Assembly: GCF_036884255.1 (NCBI RefSeq)
Contig: NZ_CP145605.1
Location: 372,001 to 436,000, forward strand
DNA length: 64,000 nucleotides
From: Paenibacillus tundrae
Lineage (GTDB): Bacteria; Bacillota; Bacilli; Paenibacillales; Paenibacillaceae
Direction of reading: 5' to 3'
The notes beneath the pieces were generated by a model that worked only from the letters and a program-made list of their open reading frames with translations, did not search any database and was not told where the DNA came from. A program made the position numbers and the translations under genes. Below are positions 16,583 to 25,739 of this stretch, one piece after another; positions within the stretch are counted from its first letter, which is position 1, and the number at the start of each line of letters is the position of its first letter.

Positions 16583-17455
16583 CTATTGTAAAATAACCGT
16601 GATTCCTTGGTGCTCTAAATTTTCAATAATCGCCTCATATAATGGTCTATTCCCTATTTCCACCTCGAAATCCTCTTCTCCTAAACGTTCGTTCTCTGCG
16701 CGTAGCCAGTCAATCTCCCGATGCCAGGCGTTATTATCCAGATATGATCTGGCGACTTGATGATTAGCCCACTTTAGGGTAAAAGGGGCGATTGCTCCGA
16801 ATCCACCATAAGTGCAATCGATGAACGAGTTGAAATCCGATCCATAATAGCCGCCTGGTCCATTCATGGCTTCACCTAGTGCACAGAAAAAGGAAGCGTA
16901 ACTAGTCATATATGTGCCGTCCATCTGAAATATCTTTGCCTGATCTTCGTTTATGTCGTTAGTTTTCTCAACGATTTCTGTTGTTATATTCATATTGTTA
17001 TGGCTCTTCACCACACTGAGCCAGGCCCTTCTTCCATTCTCATCGTAGGTAGCCCACTGGTTAAGCTCAGAAGGGAGCGATGTTCTCCATTGATCCCATA
17101 TCTGAAGTTCTTGTGCTGAGATCAGACGATGGATGGATACGTTCAACTTGAGATCTGAAGCCAGGGTAGGAAAACCGAGTTTATGATACTTTATTGTGTC
17201 ATGAATGAAGAAACCATAGTAGCCTATCGTGTGGCCATCTTTATTCAACATTCCGACATAGGCATATCTTGATAGGGGTTCTTTTTTTTGCAAAATGTAC
17301 TGTTGGAACTCATATGAAAATACGAAATGCTTCAATATAATCTGGTGGTAACTCTCTTGGGGGTTAATCAATGTACCATCTAGCCCGACGATATCTGTAC
17401 AATGTCCTATGATCAGATCGGTTGAATCATCTAGAAGCACGAATGGAAAAGTCAT
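16583..17455 (-). CDS. Protein with C-terminal barstar-like (ribonuclease inhibitor) domain
   Basis: 290 aa. The N-terminal ~170 residues are not recognised. From ~175 the sequence MDGTYMTSYASFFCALGEAM, GYYGSDFNSFIDCTYGG and later FTLKWANHQVARSYL has the order of barstar-family proteins, which bind and neutralise secreted ribonucleases of the barnase type. Such domains are common in immunity proteins of polymorphic toxins, yet no ribonuclease toxin gene lies near it. So it may be an orphan immunity protein or a housekeeping barstar. No signal peptide or membrane segment. Confidence 0.65.
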   Translation of the reverse strand: MTFPFVLLDDSTDLIIGHCTDIVGLDGTLINPQESYHQIILKHFVFSYEFQQYILQKKEPLSRYAYVGMLNKDGHTIGYYGFFIHDTIKYHKLGFPTLASDLKLNVSIHRLISAQELQIWDQWRTSLPSELNQWATYDENGRRAWLSVVKSHNNMNITTEIVEKTNDINEDQAKIFQMDGTYMTSYASFFCALGEAMNGPGGYYGSDFNSFIDCTYGGFGAIAPFTLKWANHQVARSYLDNNAWHREIDWLRAENERLGEEDFEVEIGNRPLYEAIIENLEHQGITVILQ

Positions 17456-17625
17456 GATCGTGTAACCTCCTTAACTGTTATGAATTAATTCTACACATAC
17501 AGTTTGTCATGAGAAAGGCTTATACCCCAAGCGTACCACATTACTAAAAGACGCAAAAAAAGCCCATGACTAATTCTGTACGAATCGGTCAAGAGCTATT
17601 TTAAGTATCTCCGTTGCGTTCTAAT

Positions 17626-17781
17626 CTATTGTGGCTGTTTACATTCCACTGCTGGATAAGCTGCCGTCAGCTTACGGATGATCTCCTTTTGCCATTTCAC
17701 ATCACCAATGTTCATTGCCAGGTTTAGAAGATCCAGATAATCATCAAGCTGCAGTGTCGTTTTTTGCAGAGTCGTATCCAT
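17626..17781 (-). CDS. Small 51-aa protein behind a Fur box, function unknown
   Basis: The ORF runs from ATG 17781 to TAG 17626 and starts MDTTLQKTTLQLDDYLDLLN; its middle, YLDLLNLAMNIGDVKWQKEI, looks like an amphipathic helix of a real small protein. GGGGAAC lies about 12 bases before the ATG, a somewhat long spacing. A perfect Fur box begins 75 bases upstream, near a possible -10 (TATTAT), so iron-repressed expression is likely. Bacillus has small Fur-controlled proteins (FbpA/B/C), but this one is not basic and I do not claim homology. Confidence 0.6.
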   Translation of the reverse strand: MDTTLQKTTLQLDDYLDLLNLAMNIGDVKWQKEIIRKLTAAYPAVECKQPQ

Positions 17782-17855
17782 TCGATGTTCGTTCCCCTTT
17801 ATCTATATGATCGTTAATTCATGTACAGTAAACAGAAGAAAGACAAGTTCAAGAA

Positions 17856-17870
17856 TGATAATCATTATCA
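17856..17870 (-). promoter_or_regulatory. Perfect 7-1-7 Fur box
   Basis: TGATAATCATTATCA is an exact match to the Bacillus Fur 7-1-7 motif TGATAATNATTATCA. The only downstream gene in reach is the 51-aa ORF on the minus strand; nothing is seen on the plus strand before 18053, where the neighbouring gene converges. Confidence 0.85.
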
Positions 17871-18053
17871 AACGTATAATATCATTATGCATGGGTTGAA
17901 GGCAAAATGCAATGGCAAGTGCCTTGGTTTTTAGTTTTTTTGATGAAAATATGATCTACAACGCCCTTCGTATCCGTCCATTAACGAAAAAAAGCAACCA
18001 GAGATTCGGCTGCTGTTGCGATTTATTTATTGTACAGTTGTATTCCTTTTTGT

Positions 18054-18557
18054 TTAATGATGTGATTCTTGTCCAATGATTTTTTGGTAACTCGCGATAT
18101 CCAATCTACGGCCAAATTTATAACCAATCTCTTTGAAATGGGCACATTTCTCGTACCCTAGACGCTCGAACAACCGGATGCTAAGCTCATTCTCTGTGCA
18201 TATCGTTGCTACAAGTACATGGAAATTTAATGCTTTTGCTTGTAATTCAAGTGCCGATAAGGCTGTTGTACCGATTCCACTTCCAACATAGTTAGGATCT
18301 ATGTAGATCGTTACTTCTGCAGTACTATCATAAGCCTGTTTGTTTTTGTGTTGAGTAAGCAACGCATAGCCTATGATCACATTCTGTTCTTCAATAACAT
18401 AGGTTTGGTAGCGAGGGTGGCCATTCATTACATTGCTGCGCATCTCATCCAAAGTTAGTTCTTCCGTGTGAAAGGAAACGGTCGTATGGTTTACATAATA
18501 ATTATAAATGGCCTGTAGTTGTGCCAAGTGTTGTTCTGAAACTTCTATTAGCTGCAT
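18054..18557 (-). CDS. GNAT-family N-acetyltransferase (Pat/phosphinothricin-type)
   Basis: 167 aa. Seen: QAIYNYYVNHTTVSFHTEE at the N-terminus, characteristic of the phosphinothricin/methionine-sulfoximine acetyltransferase branch, then the acetyl-CoA segment IDPNYVGSGIGTTALSAL and NELSIRLFERLGY. Likely N-acetylates a toxic amino-acid analogue, though paralogues with unknown substrates are common. It reads toward the 51-aa ORF region and follows another acetyltransferase gene at close distance. Confidence 0.85.
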   Translation of the reverse strand: MQLIEVSEQHLAQLQAIYNYYVNHTTVSFHTEELTLDEMRSNVMNGHPRYQTYVIEEQNVIIGYALLTQHKNKQAYDSTAEVTIYIDPNYVGSGIGTTALSALELQAKALNFHVLVATICTENELSIRLFERLGYEKCAHFKEIGYKFGRRLDIASYQKIIGQESHH

Positions 18558-18615
18558 CTCTCCGAACGCTCCTTCTATACCATGAATAGTCGCATCTTAT
18601 CATAACGTAGAGAGT

Positions 18616-19029
18616 TCACAACGATAACTTTTTGGTCATTAAAATTTCCAAAGGCTCACCCTCAAGCAATAGGCCTCCCGCATCACGATAACCTAATTTT
18701 CGATACAGATGCTGAGCACCTTCATTGGCTAAAGTAGAGGTCATGACCAGTTCAAACCCGAGGTTCTTCATCTCATTTTCCCAGAAAAGAATGGCTTGCT
18801 TCCCGAATCCTCTGTTGCGATAGGGTTCATCAATCCAGATCATATTCATAAAAGGGGTATTGTCCCAGAAATAGCTGTGCCGCATCCAACCAATGAGTTG
18901 ATCCTCATCATTTTGCAGCATATAAATCTCATTGCCTCTGATTTTTGGCAAAATAAAGCTGTCTACGATATGATGGTCATGTTCTCGAATATATTCATAG
19001 TGCGATTCTGTTGCTGCAATAATTTTCAT
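18616..19029 (-). CDS. GNAT-family N-acetyltransferase
   Basis: 137 aa, compact Acetyltransf_1 protein. Seen: IDEPYRNRGFGKQAILFWE (acetyl-CoA pyrophosphate loop) and TSTLANEGAQHLYRKLGYRDAGGL near the C-terminus. Substrate unknown. First of two same-strand acetyltransferase genes with a 58-base gap. RBS GGAGGACG precedes ATG 19029. Confidence 0.85.
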   Translation of the reverse strand: MKIIAATESHYEYIREHDHHIVDSFILPKIRGNEIYMLQNDEDQLIGWMRHSYFWDNTPFMNMIWIDEPYRNRGFGKQAILFWENEMKNLGFELVMTSTLANEGAQHLYRKLGYRDAGGLLLEGEPLEILMTKKLSL

Positions 19030-19197
19030 TCTACGTCCTCCACGAGATCATGATTTAATGTAAATATTATACAATGGTTTATTTATAGGAGGAAGTAGGG
19101 ATGTTGATATACATAGAATAAGGTGAATAGATTACCTATGTTACGGGAAACGTATAGAGTAATTATGCAGAAGACAAGGAAGAGGAGGCAGCGATCC

Positions 19198-19827
19198 ATG
19201 AACCAGCGGCAAGCAGACTGTGACAGCTCATCAATGAGGCAAAAGTTAAAGGGAGATCTTCATCGTGTGGCGGAGCGCATGAACATAACATTATCCCGTT
19301 TTGACAATGATCATGCCTGCTTGCTGGGACAATTCGCTGAGATTCGAGCCGAGATCAAGCAGATCGAGGTGTTAGCCTCATCGTTTTACCTGGATTGTTA
19401 TTTGTCTCCATTCACTGAAAAGTTTGCCGAGCTCTCAGCCAGCGTGCAGCATCTATCTGATCGAAGATACGGAGCACTCATTGTGATTGAACGTGAAACT
19501 CCACTGGATTCCGTCATTCACTCGGGAGTCGCTGTAGATGCGAGAATAACGCATGCCTTATTGGAGTCGATCTTTATACCTGGTGCGCCATTACATGATG
19601 GGGCTGTGTTAATTCGGGGCAACCAGATTGTGTCCGCAGGAAATGTATTACCATTGTCACAGGTTGAAGTACATGAGCGTAAAATGGGAACTCGCCACCG
19701 GGCAGCTCTGGGGCTTAGTGAACTTACCGACGCCGTGGTGCTAGTTGTTTCAGAGGAGACAGGGCAAGCATCCTTCGCAATAGGTGGAGATTTGCATCCG
19801 ATTAACGTCATTGAAGTCCTCTCCTGA
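19198..19827 (+). CDS. cdaS: Diadenylate cyclase CdaS-like (DAC domain)
   Basis: 209 aa; makes c-di-AMP from two ATP. Seen: N-terminal helices ~12-80 (the YojJ-type region that restrains activity in CdaS), then a DAC domain with DGA (134-136, PLHDGAVLI) and RHR (166-168, GTRHRAALGLSE), both catalytic motifs intact. Length agrees with Bacillus subtilis CdaS (~207 aa), the sporulation-linked cyclase; it lacks the membrane helices of CdaA and the HhH domain of DisA. The frame reaches 19123, but ATG 19198 has AGAGGAGGCAG upstream. A terminator follows. Confidence 0.88.
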   Translation: MNQRQADCDSSSMRQKLKGDLHRVAERMNITLSRFDNDHACLLGQFAEIRAEIKQIEVLASSFYLDCYLSPFTEKFAELSASVQHLSDRRYGALIVIERETPLDSVIHSGVAVDARITHALLESIFIPGAPLHDGAVLIRGNQIVSAGNVLPLSQVEVHERKMGTRHRAALGLSELTDAVVLVVSEETGQASFAIGGDLHPINVIEVLS

Positions 19828-19863
19828 CTTTCCCAACAACATTAGAGATCATAAATGATGCAC

Positions 19864-19898
19864 ACCTTTTTCCCTGTTCAAGGAGAGAAAGGTTTTTT
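19864..19898 (+). terminator. Terminator after cdaS
   Basis: ACCTTTTTCCCTG pairs imperfectly with AGGAGAGAAAGGT, followed by six T. Confidence 0.65.
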
Positions 19899-20031
19899 AA
19901 TGATAGGCAGATGCCTTACATCGTGATGTGATTTTGCACAAACTTCGTATTCATATGTACAATAGAGAGTGGTCAACAGACAGATCTATAGCGATTCAGG
20001 TCGCTAATTTGGTTAGAGGAGCGTTATAAAT

Positions 20032-21138
20032 ATGAATTGGTTTGAAGCAATGGAGCATCACGATTATGAGCAGTTGGTTCTGTGCCAAGATAAAGCCTCA
20101 GGGCTAAAAGCTATTATTGCAATACACGATACCACACTTGGACCTGCACTAGGCGGTACGCGGATGTGGACATATGCATCTGAAGATGCAGCCATGGAAG
20201 ATGCCCTGCGGCTCGCAAGAGGGATGACATATAAGAATGCAATATCAGGTCTAAATCTGGGTGGTGGCAAAGCGGTCATTATCGGTGATCCAAGGCGTGA
20301 TAAGAATGAAGCGATGTTTCGAGCATTCGGAAGGTATATTCAAGGGTTGAATGGACGTTATGTTACCGCAGAAGATGTGGGGACAACCGAGGAAGATATG
20401 AACCTTATCTACCAAGAGACCGATTATGTTACCGGCATTTCTCCAAGCTATGGTTCGTCAGGCAATCCATCTCCGGCAACGGCATGGGGCGTATATCGGG
20501 GGATCAAGGCAGCAGCTAAGGAAGCATTCGGCACGGATCTACTGGAAGGCAAAACGATTGCTGTCCAAGGTGTAGGGAATGTAGCGATGCACTTATGCCA
20601 ATATCTGAACGAGGAAGGCGCACATCTGATTGTGACGGATATTCATAAGGATTCGGTAAAACAAGCCATAGACCGTTTCGACGCTAAGGCTGTCGACCCA
20701 GCAGACATCACCGGAGTAGAATGTGATATCTATGCCCCATGCGCATTAGGTGGGACAATTAATGATAATACCTTGAAACAGCTCAAGGCTAAAGTGGTGG
20801 CAGGCTGTGCCAATAATCAGTTACTTGAGCCAAAGCATGGTGACCAGTTGCATCAGATGGGCATTGTATACGCACCGGACTACGTCATTAATGCGGGTGG
20901 TGTGATCAACATTGCCGATGAATTAAATGGGTACAATGCGGAACGGGCATACAGTAAGGTGAGCCAGATATACAACACACTGGAGAGCATCTTTGCCTCG
21001 TCCCGTTCGGAAGGCATTCCGACATATGTGGCGGCAGATCGCCTCGCTGAGCGCCGAATTGAGATGATGAAGAACACACGCAGTACGTTTCTGCAAAATG
21101 GACACCACGCGTTAAGTTCCCGCAGATTGCGTGGATAA
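20032..21138 (+). CDS. bcd: Leucine dehydrogenase (Glu/Leu/Phe/Val dehydrogenase family)
   Basis: 368 aa; NAD-dependent oxidative deamination of leucine, valine and isoleucine to branched 2-oxo acids, feeding branched fatty-acid synthesis and spore physiology. Seen: [10 protein letters not shown] (~37-46), catalytic Lys80 in [17 protein letters not shown], and the Rossmann motif [11 protein letters not shown]. Length fits leucine dehydrogenase (~364-370) and not the longer glutamate dehydrogenases. RBS TTAGAGGAGC precedes the ATG. Confidence 0.92.
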   Translation: MNWFEAMEHHDYEQLVLCQDKASGLKAIIAIHDTTLGPALGGTRMWTYASEDAAMEDALRLARGMTYKNAISGLNLGGGKAVIIGDPRRDKNEAMFRAFGRYIQGLNGRYVTAEDVGTTEEDMNLIYQETDYVTGISPSYGSSGNPSPATAWGVYRGIKAAAKEAFGTDLLEGKTIAVQGVGNVAMHLCQYLNEEGAHLIVTDIHKDSVKQAIDRFDAKAVDPADITGVECDIYAPCALGGTINDNTLKQLKAKVVAGCANNQLLEPKHGDQLHQMGIVYAPDYVINAGGVINIADELNGYNAERAYSKVSQIYNTLESIFASSRSEGIPTYVAADRLAERRIEMMKNTRSTFLQNGHHALSSRRLRG

Positions 21139-21190
21139 TTCACGGTAAGTAACATGATAAGGCCTCATTAAACTGTCTAATATGCGGGAA

Positions 21191-21224
21191 ACCCTCCTTC
21201 AAATGAACCAATGTGGAGGAGGGT
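21191..21224 (+). terminator. Possible terminator after leucine dehydrogenase
   Basis: ACCCTCCT pairs with AGGAGGGT; a T-run occurs only about 20 bases further on, so function is uncertain. Confidence 0.4.
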
Positions 21225-21358
21225 GGTTCGTGCATATGGGCAGTTTTTTTATTTTCTTTTATGATAGATAATAGACATGCACATCAAATTCCCACTTCAA
21301 TATACCGATAATGAATGTACATCGTTCAGATGGTTCATGAAAGTGGGGGAAATCGTAA

Positions 21359-23428
21359 ATGGGGAAGAAGAAACAAGGCTTGTCTTATCGAATTAGAAAT
21401 ATCTCGCTGAAGGTTAAGTTACCGATCATGTTAAGTGTACTAGTGATCTTGGTGCTTATGGGAACAACCACAGCAACGTATTTTGTCTCATCCAAACTAT
21501 TAGTGATGAAGAGTGAGGCAGAGATTAATGGCATGTCCGATCGCCTTGGGGAAGGGTTATGGACAGCCGTACAGCTTCAACAGCAGGTAAGTCACGCGAT
21601 TTCTGTACATAATACGTTTAAAGAGATGCTGGAACTGCGTAATACCAACAGCATGACAGATGAAGAGTTTTTCTCGGATGCCAATCCGTATTTTAACAAA
21701 GCGAATACGATCTTGACGAACAGTGTATCGGATACAGAAGTAGCAAAGCCTAATCTGTATTTGTTAGACCAGAATGGGATTATGGTAGCTGCAACCCAGA
21801 CCGAAGTCATTGGTCAGTCTCGAGATGATCGGGAGTATTTCCAGGAATCCATTAAGGGTGAATCATTTATCAGTGATGCGATTGTATCTAAGCAAAGCAA
21901 ACAACTGGTGATCATTTTCTCAGAGCCGATCCAAGATGATGAAGGTAATACCATTGGTGTACTGGCGTTGGCCATGGATAGCAGCTTTTTCCTAGGACAA
22001 CTGGGTAATATCCAAATTAATGGTGAAGGTAAGATTGAAGTGCTCAGTCGCAGCGGCACAATCATGTACGATTCAGTTGATGAGAGCTTGATTGGACAAT
22101 CGCTTGCAGAAGATCAGAATGTGCAGGCACTTCTTCAAGAAAAGGCAACAGACGAAGTGAAAATAACGACAGCTACGATCGATAACACGTATTATCGTGT
22201 CAACCAGATTCCAGGCGCTGATCTTCTTGTTATTGTTATCGACAGCTATGAGGATATTAAGCGTCCGGTGCAGGATATGCTTCAGCAGATGTTATGGCTT
22301 ACATTGCTTGCCATTGTGATAGCCATCGGAGTGGGTATGTTAATCTCTCGTAATATTACGAAACCAATTGTTAGACTTACAGGTTTGTTCAAACAGCTTG
22401 CTCAGGGGAATCTGACGGTGAAGGCAGAGGGCAGGTACAACAGTGAGTTCAAAGATCTGGCAGATAGCTTCAATAGTATGGCTGAACAGAACAAAAACCT
22501 TATTACCAATATGGGGCAATCTATCACTGTTCTACAAACGAGCACACAGGAACTGGAGGATACCTCCAAACAAACTGCTCGATCTGTGGATGAAACGTCT
22601 GCTACGCTAATGAGTATAGCGCAGGCTATGGAGGCTCAATCGGAGGATACGGAGCAGATTGCAGGTAAATTTAACAGCTTTGGCGATAAGGTAAACGCTA
22701 TGAATAGCAGTGCACAGGATGTAAAGGCACACGCTGATGAAATTGAAAGTGTGTTCCACAATGGAAGCGAAGTCGTGAATGAACTGATGCGGATCAATGA
22801 GATGAATGAGCGGGAAGTGGAGAAAATCTCTGAGATTACGGTCAAGCTGCAGAACAGCTCAGGCAGTATTAGTCATATTACAGAGGCAATTAGTCAGATC
22901 GCCAAACAGACCAACCTGCTCGCATTGAATGCCTCCATTGAAGCATCTCGTGCTGGAGAGCATGGTAAAGGATTTGCGGTTGTGGCTGAGGAAATCCGCA
23001 ATTTGGCAGAGCAGAGCTCCCGACAGTCGAAAGAAATTTCGAGCATTATTACCCAAAATCTAGCGGATGTAGCCGAGAACAATCAAAGTGTTGCGGAAAT
23101 TCATACAATCTCGTCCAGGCAGGATGAACTTGTTATTCAGACTCGCCAGGCATTCGATGTGATTTTGGAGAAGGTAACGGAGATTAATCATCAGATCGCT
23201 TCAATGGCAGGACAGATGCAGGAGATGATACAGAACAAGGACGATGTGCTGGAGTCAGCGCATAGCCTGTCGGCATCAGGGGAGCAGGTATCTGCTTCGG
23301 TACAAGAAGTTACAGCGACAATGATGGAGCAATCAGCAACTGTACAGCAATTGGCGAATATGGTGGATACCATTGACCAGTTAACACGTAATTTGGCTGA
23401 TGCTGCTGGCAAGTTCAAGGTTGAGTAA
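21359..23428 (+). CDS. Methyl-accepting chemotaxis protein
   Basis: 689 aa transmembrane chemoreceptor. Order: short cytoplasmic tail, TM1 (~20-43), extracellular dCache-like sensor (~45-305, with [12 protein letters not shown] and [14 protein letters not shown]), TM2 (~312-333), HAMP ([22 protein letters not shown]), then the coiled-coil signalling region with the conserved hairpin tip around [20 protein letters not shown]. It signals to CheA through CheW. Ligand unknown; dCache receptors often sense amino or organic acids. Single gene with its own terminator. Confidence 0.93.
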   Translation: MGKKKQGLSYRIRNISLKVKLPIMLSVLVILVLMGTTTATYFVSSKLLVMKSEAEINGMSDRLGEGLWTAVQLQQQVSHAISVHNTFKEMLELRNTNSMTDEEFFSDANPYFNKANTILTNSVSDTEVAKPNLYLLDQNGIMVAATQTEVIGQSRDDREYFQESIKGESFISDAIVSKQSKQLVIIFSEPIQDDEGNTIGVLALAMDSSFFLGQLGNIQINGEGKIEVLSRSGTIMYDSVDESLIGQSLAEDQNVQALLQEKATDEVKITTATIDNTYYRVNQIPGADLLVIVIDSYEDIKRPVQDMLQQMLWLTLLAIVIAIGVGMLISRNITKPIVRLTGLFKQLAQGNLTVKAEGRYNSEFKDLADSFNSMAEQNKNLITNMGQSITVLQTSTQELEDTSKQTARSVDETSATLMSIAQAMEAQSEDTEQIAGKFNSFGDKVNAMNSSAQDVKAHADEIESVFHNGSEVVNELMRINEMNEREVEKISEITVKLQNSSGSISHITEAISQIAKQTNLLALNASIEASRAGEHGKGFAVVAEEIRNLAEQSSRQSKEISSIITQNLADVAENNQSVAEIHTISSRQDELVIQTRQAFDVILEKVTEINHQIASMAGQMQEMIQNKDDVLESAHSLSASGEQVSASVQEVTATMMEQSATVQQLANMVDTIDQLTRNLADAAGKFKVE

Positions 23429-23485
23429 GTAGCGGAAGCAAGAATAATGCGTTAAAGAATAGCGTTAGGATACATGAATGAAATC

Positions 23486-23534
23486 AAAGAAGTCCCTTAT
23501 GCCATTAAGGTTGGCAGATCAAGGGGCTTCTTTG
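23486..23534 (+). terminator. Terminator after the chemoreceptor gene
   Basis: AAAGAAGTCCCTT pairs with AAGGGGCTTCTTT (one G-U), separated by a 22-base loop region. Confidence 0.65.
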
Positions 23535-23654
23535 GGTATATACATTAATAAATGGTATATAAATGGAATATTAAGCTAAAAAGTAGTATAATGTTTATAT
23601 ATAAAAATTGTAAATATGGGTGATTACGGTTATCTATACAGAAGGAGGTCTGAG

Positions 23655-24260
23655 ATGAGACGACATTGGATGTGGCTGATGCTTACGGTTCTTATGACGA
23701 GTGTATTCATGATGGGATGTACGTCATCTACAACGACTGAACCGAGTACAGAGTCAACAAAAGAAGCGATAACAACACCTTCCGAAGTGGATAATGAGGT
23801 TCCAAAGGCTACGGATCAGGATGAGCAGGCTGCGCTGCAGACAGCAAAAGACTATAAGGCTACTGAATTTGAAGTGAATGAAAATGATGAGAAAAGCGCA
23901 ACAACGATGGAGTCTGCCCTAGCCAGAGGAGAACTGATCAAGCCGTTCCTGACCGAGAAGTACTTCGAAAAACAGATGGCTGATCGCAATATCGTTTTGC
24001 CTCTTATGGTGGCTTATAAAGAGCAGGTGAAGCTGCGTAGTGAGAATATGAATTTTACGTTGAAGGAAAATAGGGGCGATTCTCTTCTCGTGTCATACAC
24101 GCTAGATCTTATTTTCATAGATGATCAGGGTAAAGAAGTTCGCAACATACCGCTCGAAGGTGAGCTTACTTTCCTGTTTGAGAACAAGCAGTGGCTTATT
24201 GTAGACGATACCTACAACATCAGGGAACTTCAGGAATTAGTCTACGATTATGATAACTAA
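23655..24260 (+). CDS. Lipoprotein of unknown function
   Basis: 201 aa. N-terminal MRRHWMW plus hydrophobic stretch and lipobox FMMGC (Cys22 or so), followed by a Ser/Thr/Glu-rich linker. The C-terminal ~130 residues have a mixed alpha/beta character with two hydrophobic strands (LLVSYTLDLIFIDD, LEGELTFLFENKQWLIVDD), as in NTF2-like or DUF4878-type lipoproteins, but I cannot assign a family. ATG 23655 is chosen because GAAGGAGGTCTGAG lies at ideal spacing; the upstream frame to 23616 is unlikely. Confidence 0.8.
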   Translation: MRRHWMWLMLTVLMTSVFMMGCTSSTTTEPSTESTKEAITTPSEVDNEVPKATDQDEQAALQTAKDYKATEFEVNENDEKSATTMESALARGELIKPFLTEKYFEKQMADRNIVLPLMVAYKEQVKLRSENMNFTLKENRGDSLLVSYTLDLIFIDDQGKEVRNIPLEGELTFLFENKQWLIVDDTYNIRELQELVYDYDN

Positions 24261-24290
24261 TTGAGAAGAGATTGAGGAGATAAGGCGGGG

Positions 24291-24315
24291 GGCGATTCGG
24301 AGAATCGCCTTATTT
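24291..24315 (+). terminator. Terminator after the lipoprotein gene
   Basis: GGCGATTC-GGA-GAATCGCC followed by TTATTTAT. Confidence 0.8.
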
Positions 24316-24348
24316 ATGTTGAACAAGAATGGCTTCGAAAGTAGGGGA

Positions 24349-25461
24349 TTAGACCTGAAAGATCGGAGAGATGGCAGGGGGTGCCGATTGATTAGGTGTG
24401 GCGGGTTGCTGAGTTAAGGTTGGGGCATTGTCCCAGACGGAGCTGGGCAGTTCTCGTCGTAAAACGGGGGCTACCTCTTGGGCGAATCGCTCTAGCTGCT
24501 CCAGTTGCTCGCTATGACTGAGTCCATCGACACTAATACTGAGCACCTGATGTCCGTAGGCTGCATGATAATTTACGATTTTCTCAACAACCTGATCTGG
24601 ACTACCAATCAAGACAGGACCGTTCGCGATATTATCCTCCAGATCCTTGAAGGGAGACTGGTTATGCTGTGCAGAAGCAGTAGCATGGAATACATCGTAA
24701 TAGGGCTTGTATCTGTGAATGGCTTCTTCTCGCGTATTGGCGAGGTACAAGCTGCCAGCTCCAGATCCAATCACTGCTCGCTTGGCATCATGACCATAAT
24801 GATCGAGGCGTTCTCGATAATGATCAATGAGTGCTTTGTATTTGGCCTGAGGGTGGAACGAGTTAGATGTGAAAAGCGGTTCACCGTACTGCGCTGCAAG
24901 CTCGGTTGATAAAGTACTCGATGCGCTACCATGCCAGATCGGGATGGATTGCTGTAGTGGACGTGGTTGAGTGGTTACTTTGTCTAGTGGCGGACGGTAT
25001 GTGCCTTCCCAGGTCACGTCCTCCTCTGTCCATAGACGCTTGAGCAGACGATAGCGTTCACCCAATGAATCCCACTGCTCTTCCTCTGTGATCCCAAACA
25101 GCGGGTAATGCCGAGGATCATTGCCTTTCCCGATAATCATCTCCAGCCGCCCGCCGGATAACTGATCCAGTGTGGCATAGTCCTCTGCGACACGCACAGG
25201 GTCAAGTACACTGAGTACTGTAACGGTCGTTAATAGACGGATGCGAGAGGTAGCCGCGGCAACTGCCGTCAACACCACAGGCGGAGAAGAGGAGAGGAAA
25301 GGTGCGCCATGTCGCTCCCCAATTCCGTATGCATCAAATCCCAGCCGTTCTGCCAATCTGGCCTGTTCCAGAATGTTCTGGAATTTCTGCTGTGCCGTAA
25401 ACGCTTCTCCGGTGATAGCATTGGGCAGATTCATCATGAGGCTAAATAACGCAAATTTCAT
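24349..25461 (-). CDS. LLM-class (bacterial luciferase-like) flavin-dependent oxidoreductase
   Basis: 370-aa TIM-barrel enzyme using reduced FMN or F420-like flavin. Seen: LAERLGFDAYGIGERHG (~40), TTVTVLSVLDPVRVAEDYATLDQLSGGRLEMIIGKG and PIWHGSASSTLSTELAAQYG, all typical of the luciferase-like monooxygenase family. Substrate unknown; members oxidise alkanes, sulfonates, thioethers. The start taken is ATG 25461 (MKFALFSLMMNLP), preceded by AAGGAGAGGGT; the track frame to 25557 would add an unlikely 32-residue tail. Confidence 0.88.
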   Translation of the reverse strand: MKFALFSLMMNLPNAITGEAFTAQQKFQNILEQARLAERLGFDAYGIGERHGAPFLSSSPPVVLTAVAAATSRIRLLTTVTVLSVLDPVRVAEDYATLDQLSGGRLEMIIGKGNDPRHYPLFGITEEEQWDSLGERYRLLKRLWTEEDVTWEGTYRPPLDKVTTQPRPLQQSIPIWHGSASSTLSTELAAQYGEPLFTSNSFHPQAKYKALIDHYRERLDHYGHDAKRAVIGSGAGSLYLANTREEAIHRYKPYYDVFHATASAQHNQSPFKDLEDNIANGPVLIGSPDQVVEKIVNYHAAYGHQVLSISVDGLSHSEQLEQLERFAQEVAPVLRRELPSSVWDNAPTLTQQPATPNQSAPPAISPIFQV

Positions 25462-25658
25462 CTGACCCTCTCCTTGATTGAAGTAAGAAACGATTACATT
25501 ATTATAATTTAATCCAATCTGAATAGTGTGATATGTAAGTTGATATAACTGTAACATGTTGTCCGTGTTTCTTCTAATGGATTTTTTCTATAAGCAAATG
25601 TTCGCTCTGGTGTACCGTTTACGATCAAGCTTCTTATCGTTGTTAGTTCACTCTTAAT

Positions 25659-25698
25659 AAAAGAGCCGTTCATCATTATGACGATGAACGGCTCTTTT
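25659..25698 (-). terminator. Strong terminator after the MFS gene
   Basis: AAAAGAGCCGTTCATC pairs exactly with GATGAACGGCTCTTTT; T-rich on the minus strand. Confidence 0.92.
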
Positions 25699-25739
25699 CG
25701 TGTGTGGCCACAGGAGGACGTGTGTCATTGACCTTTGAG

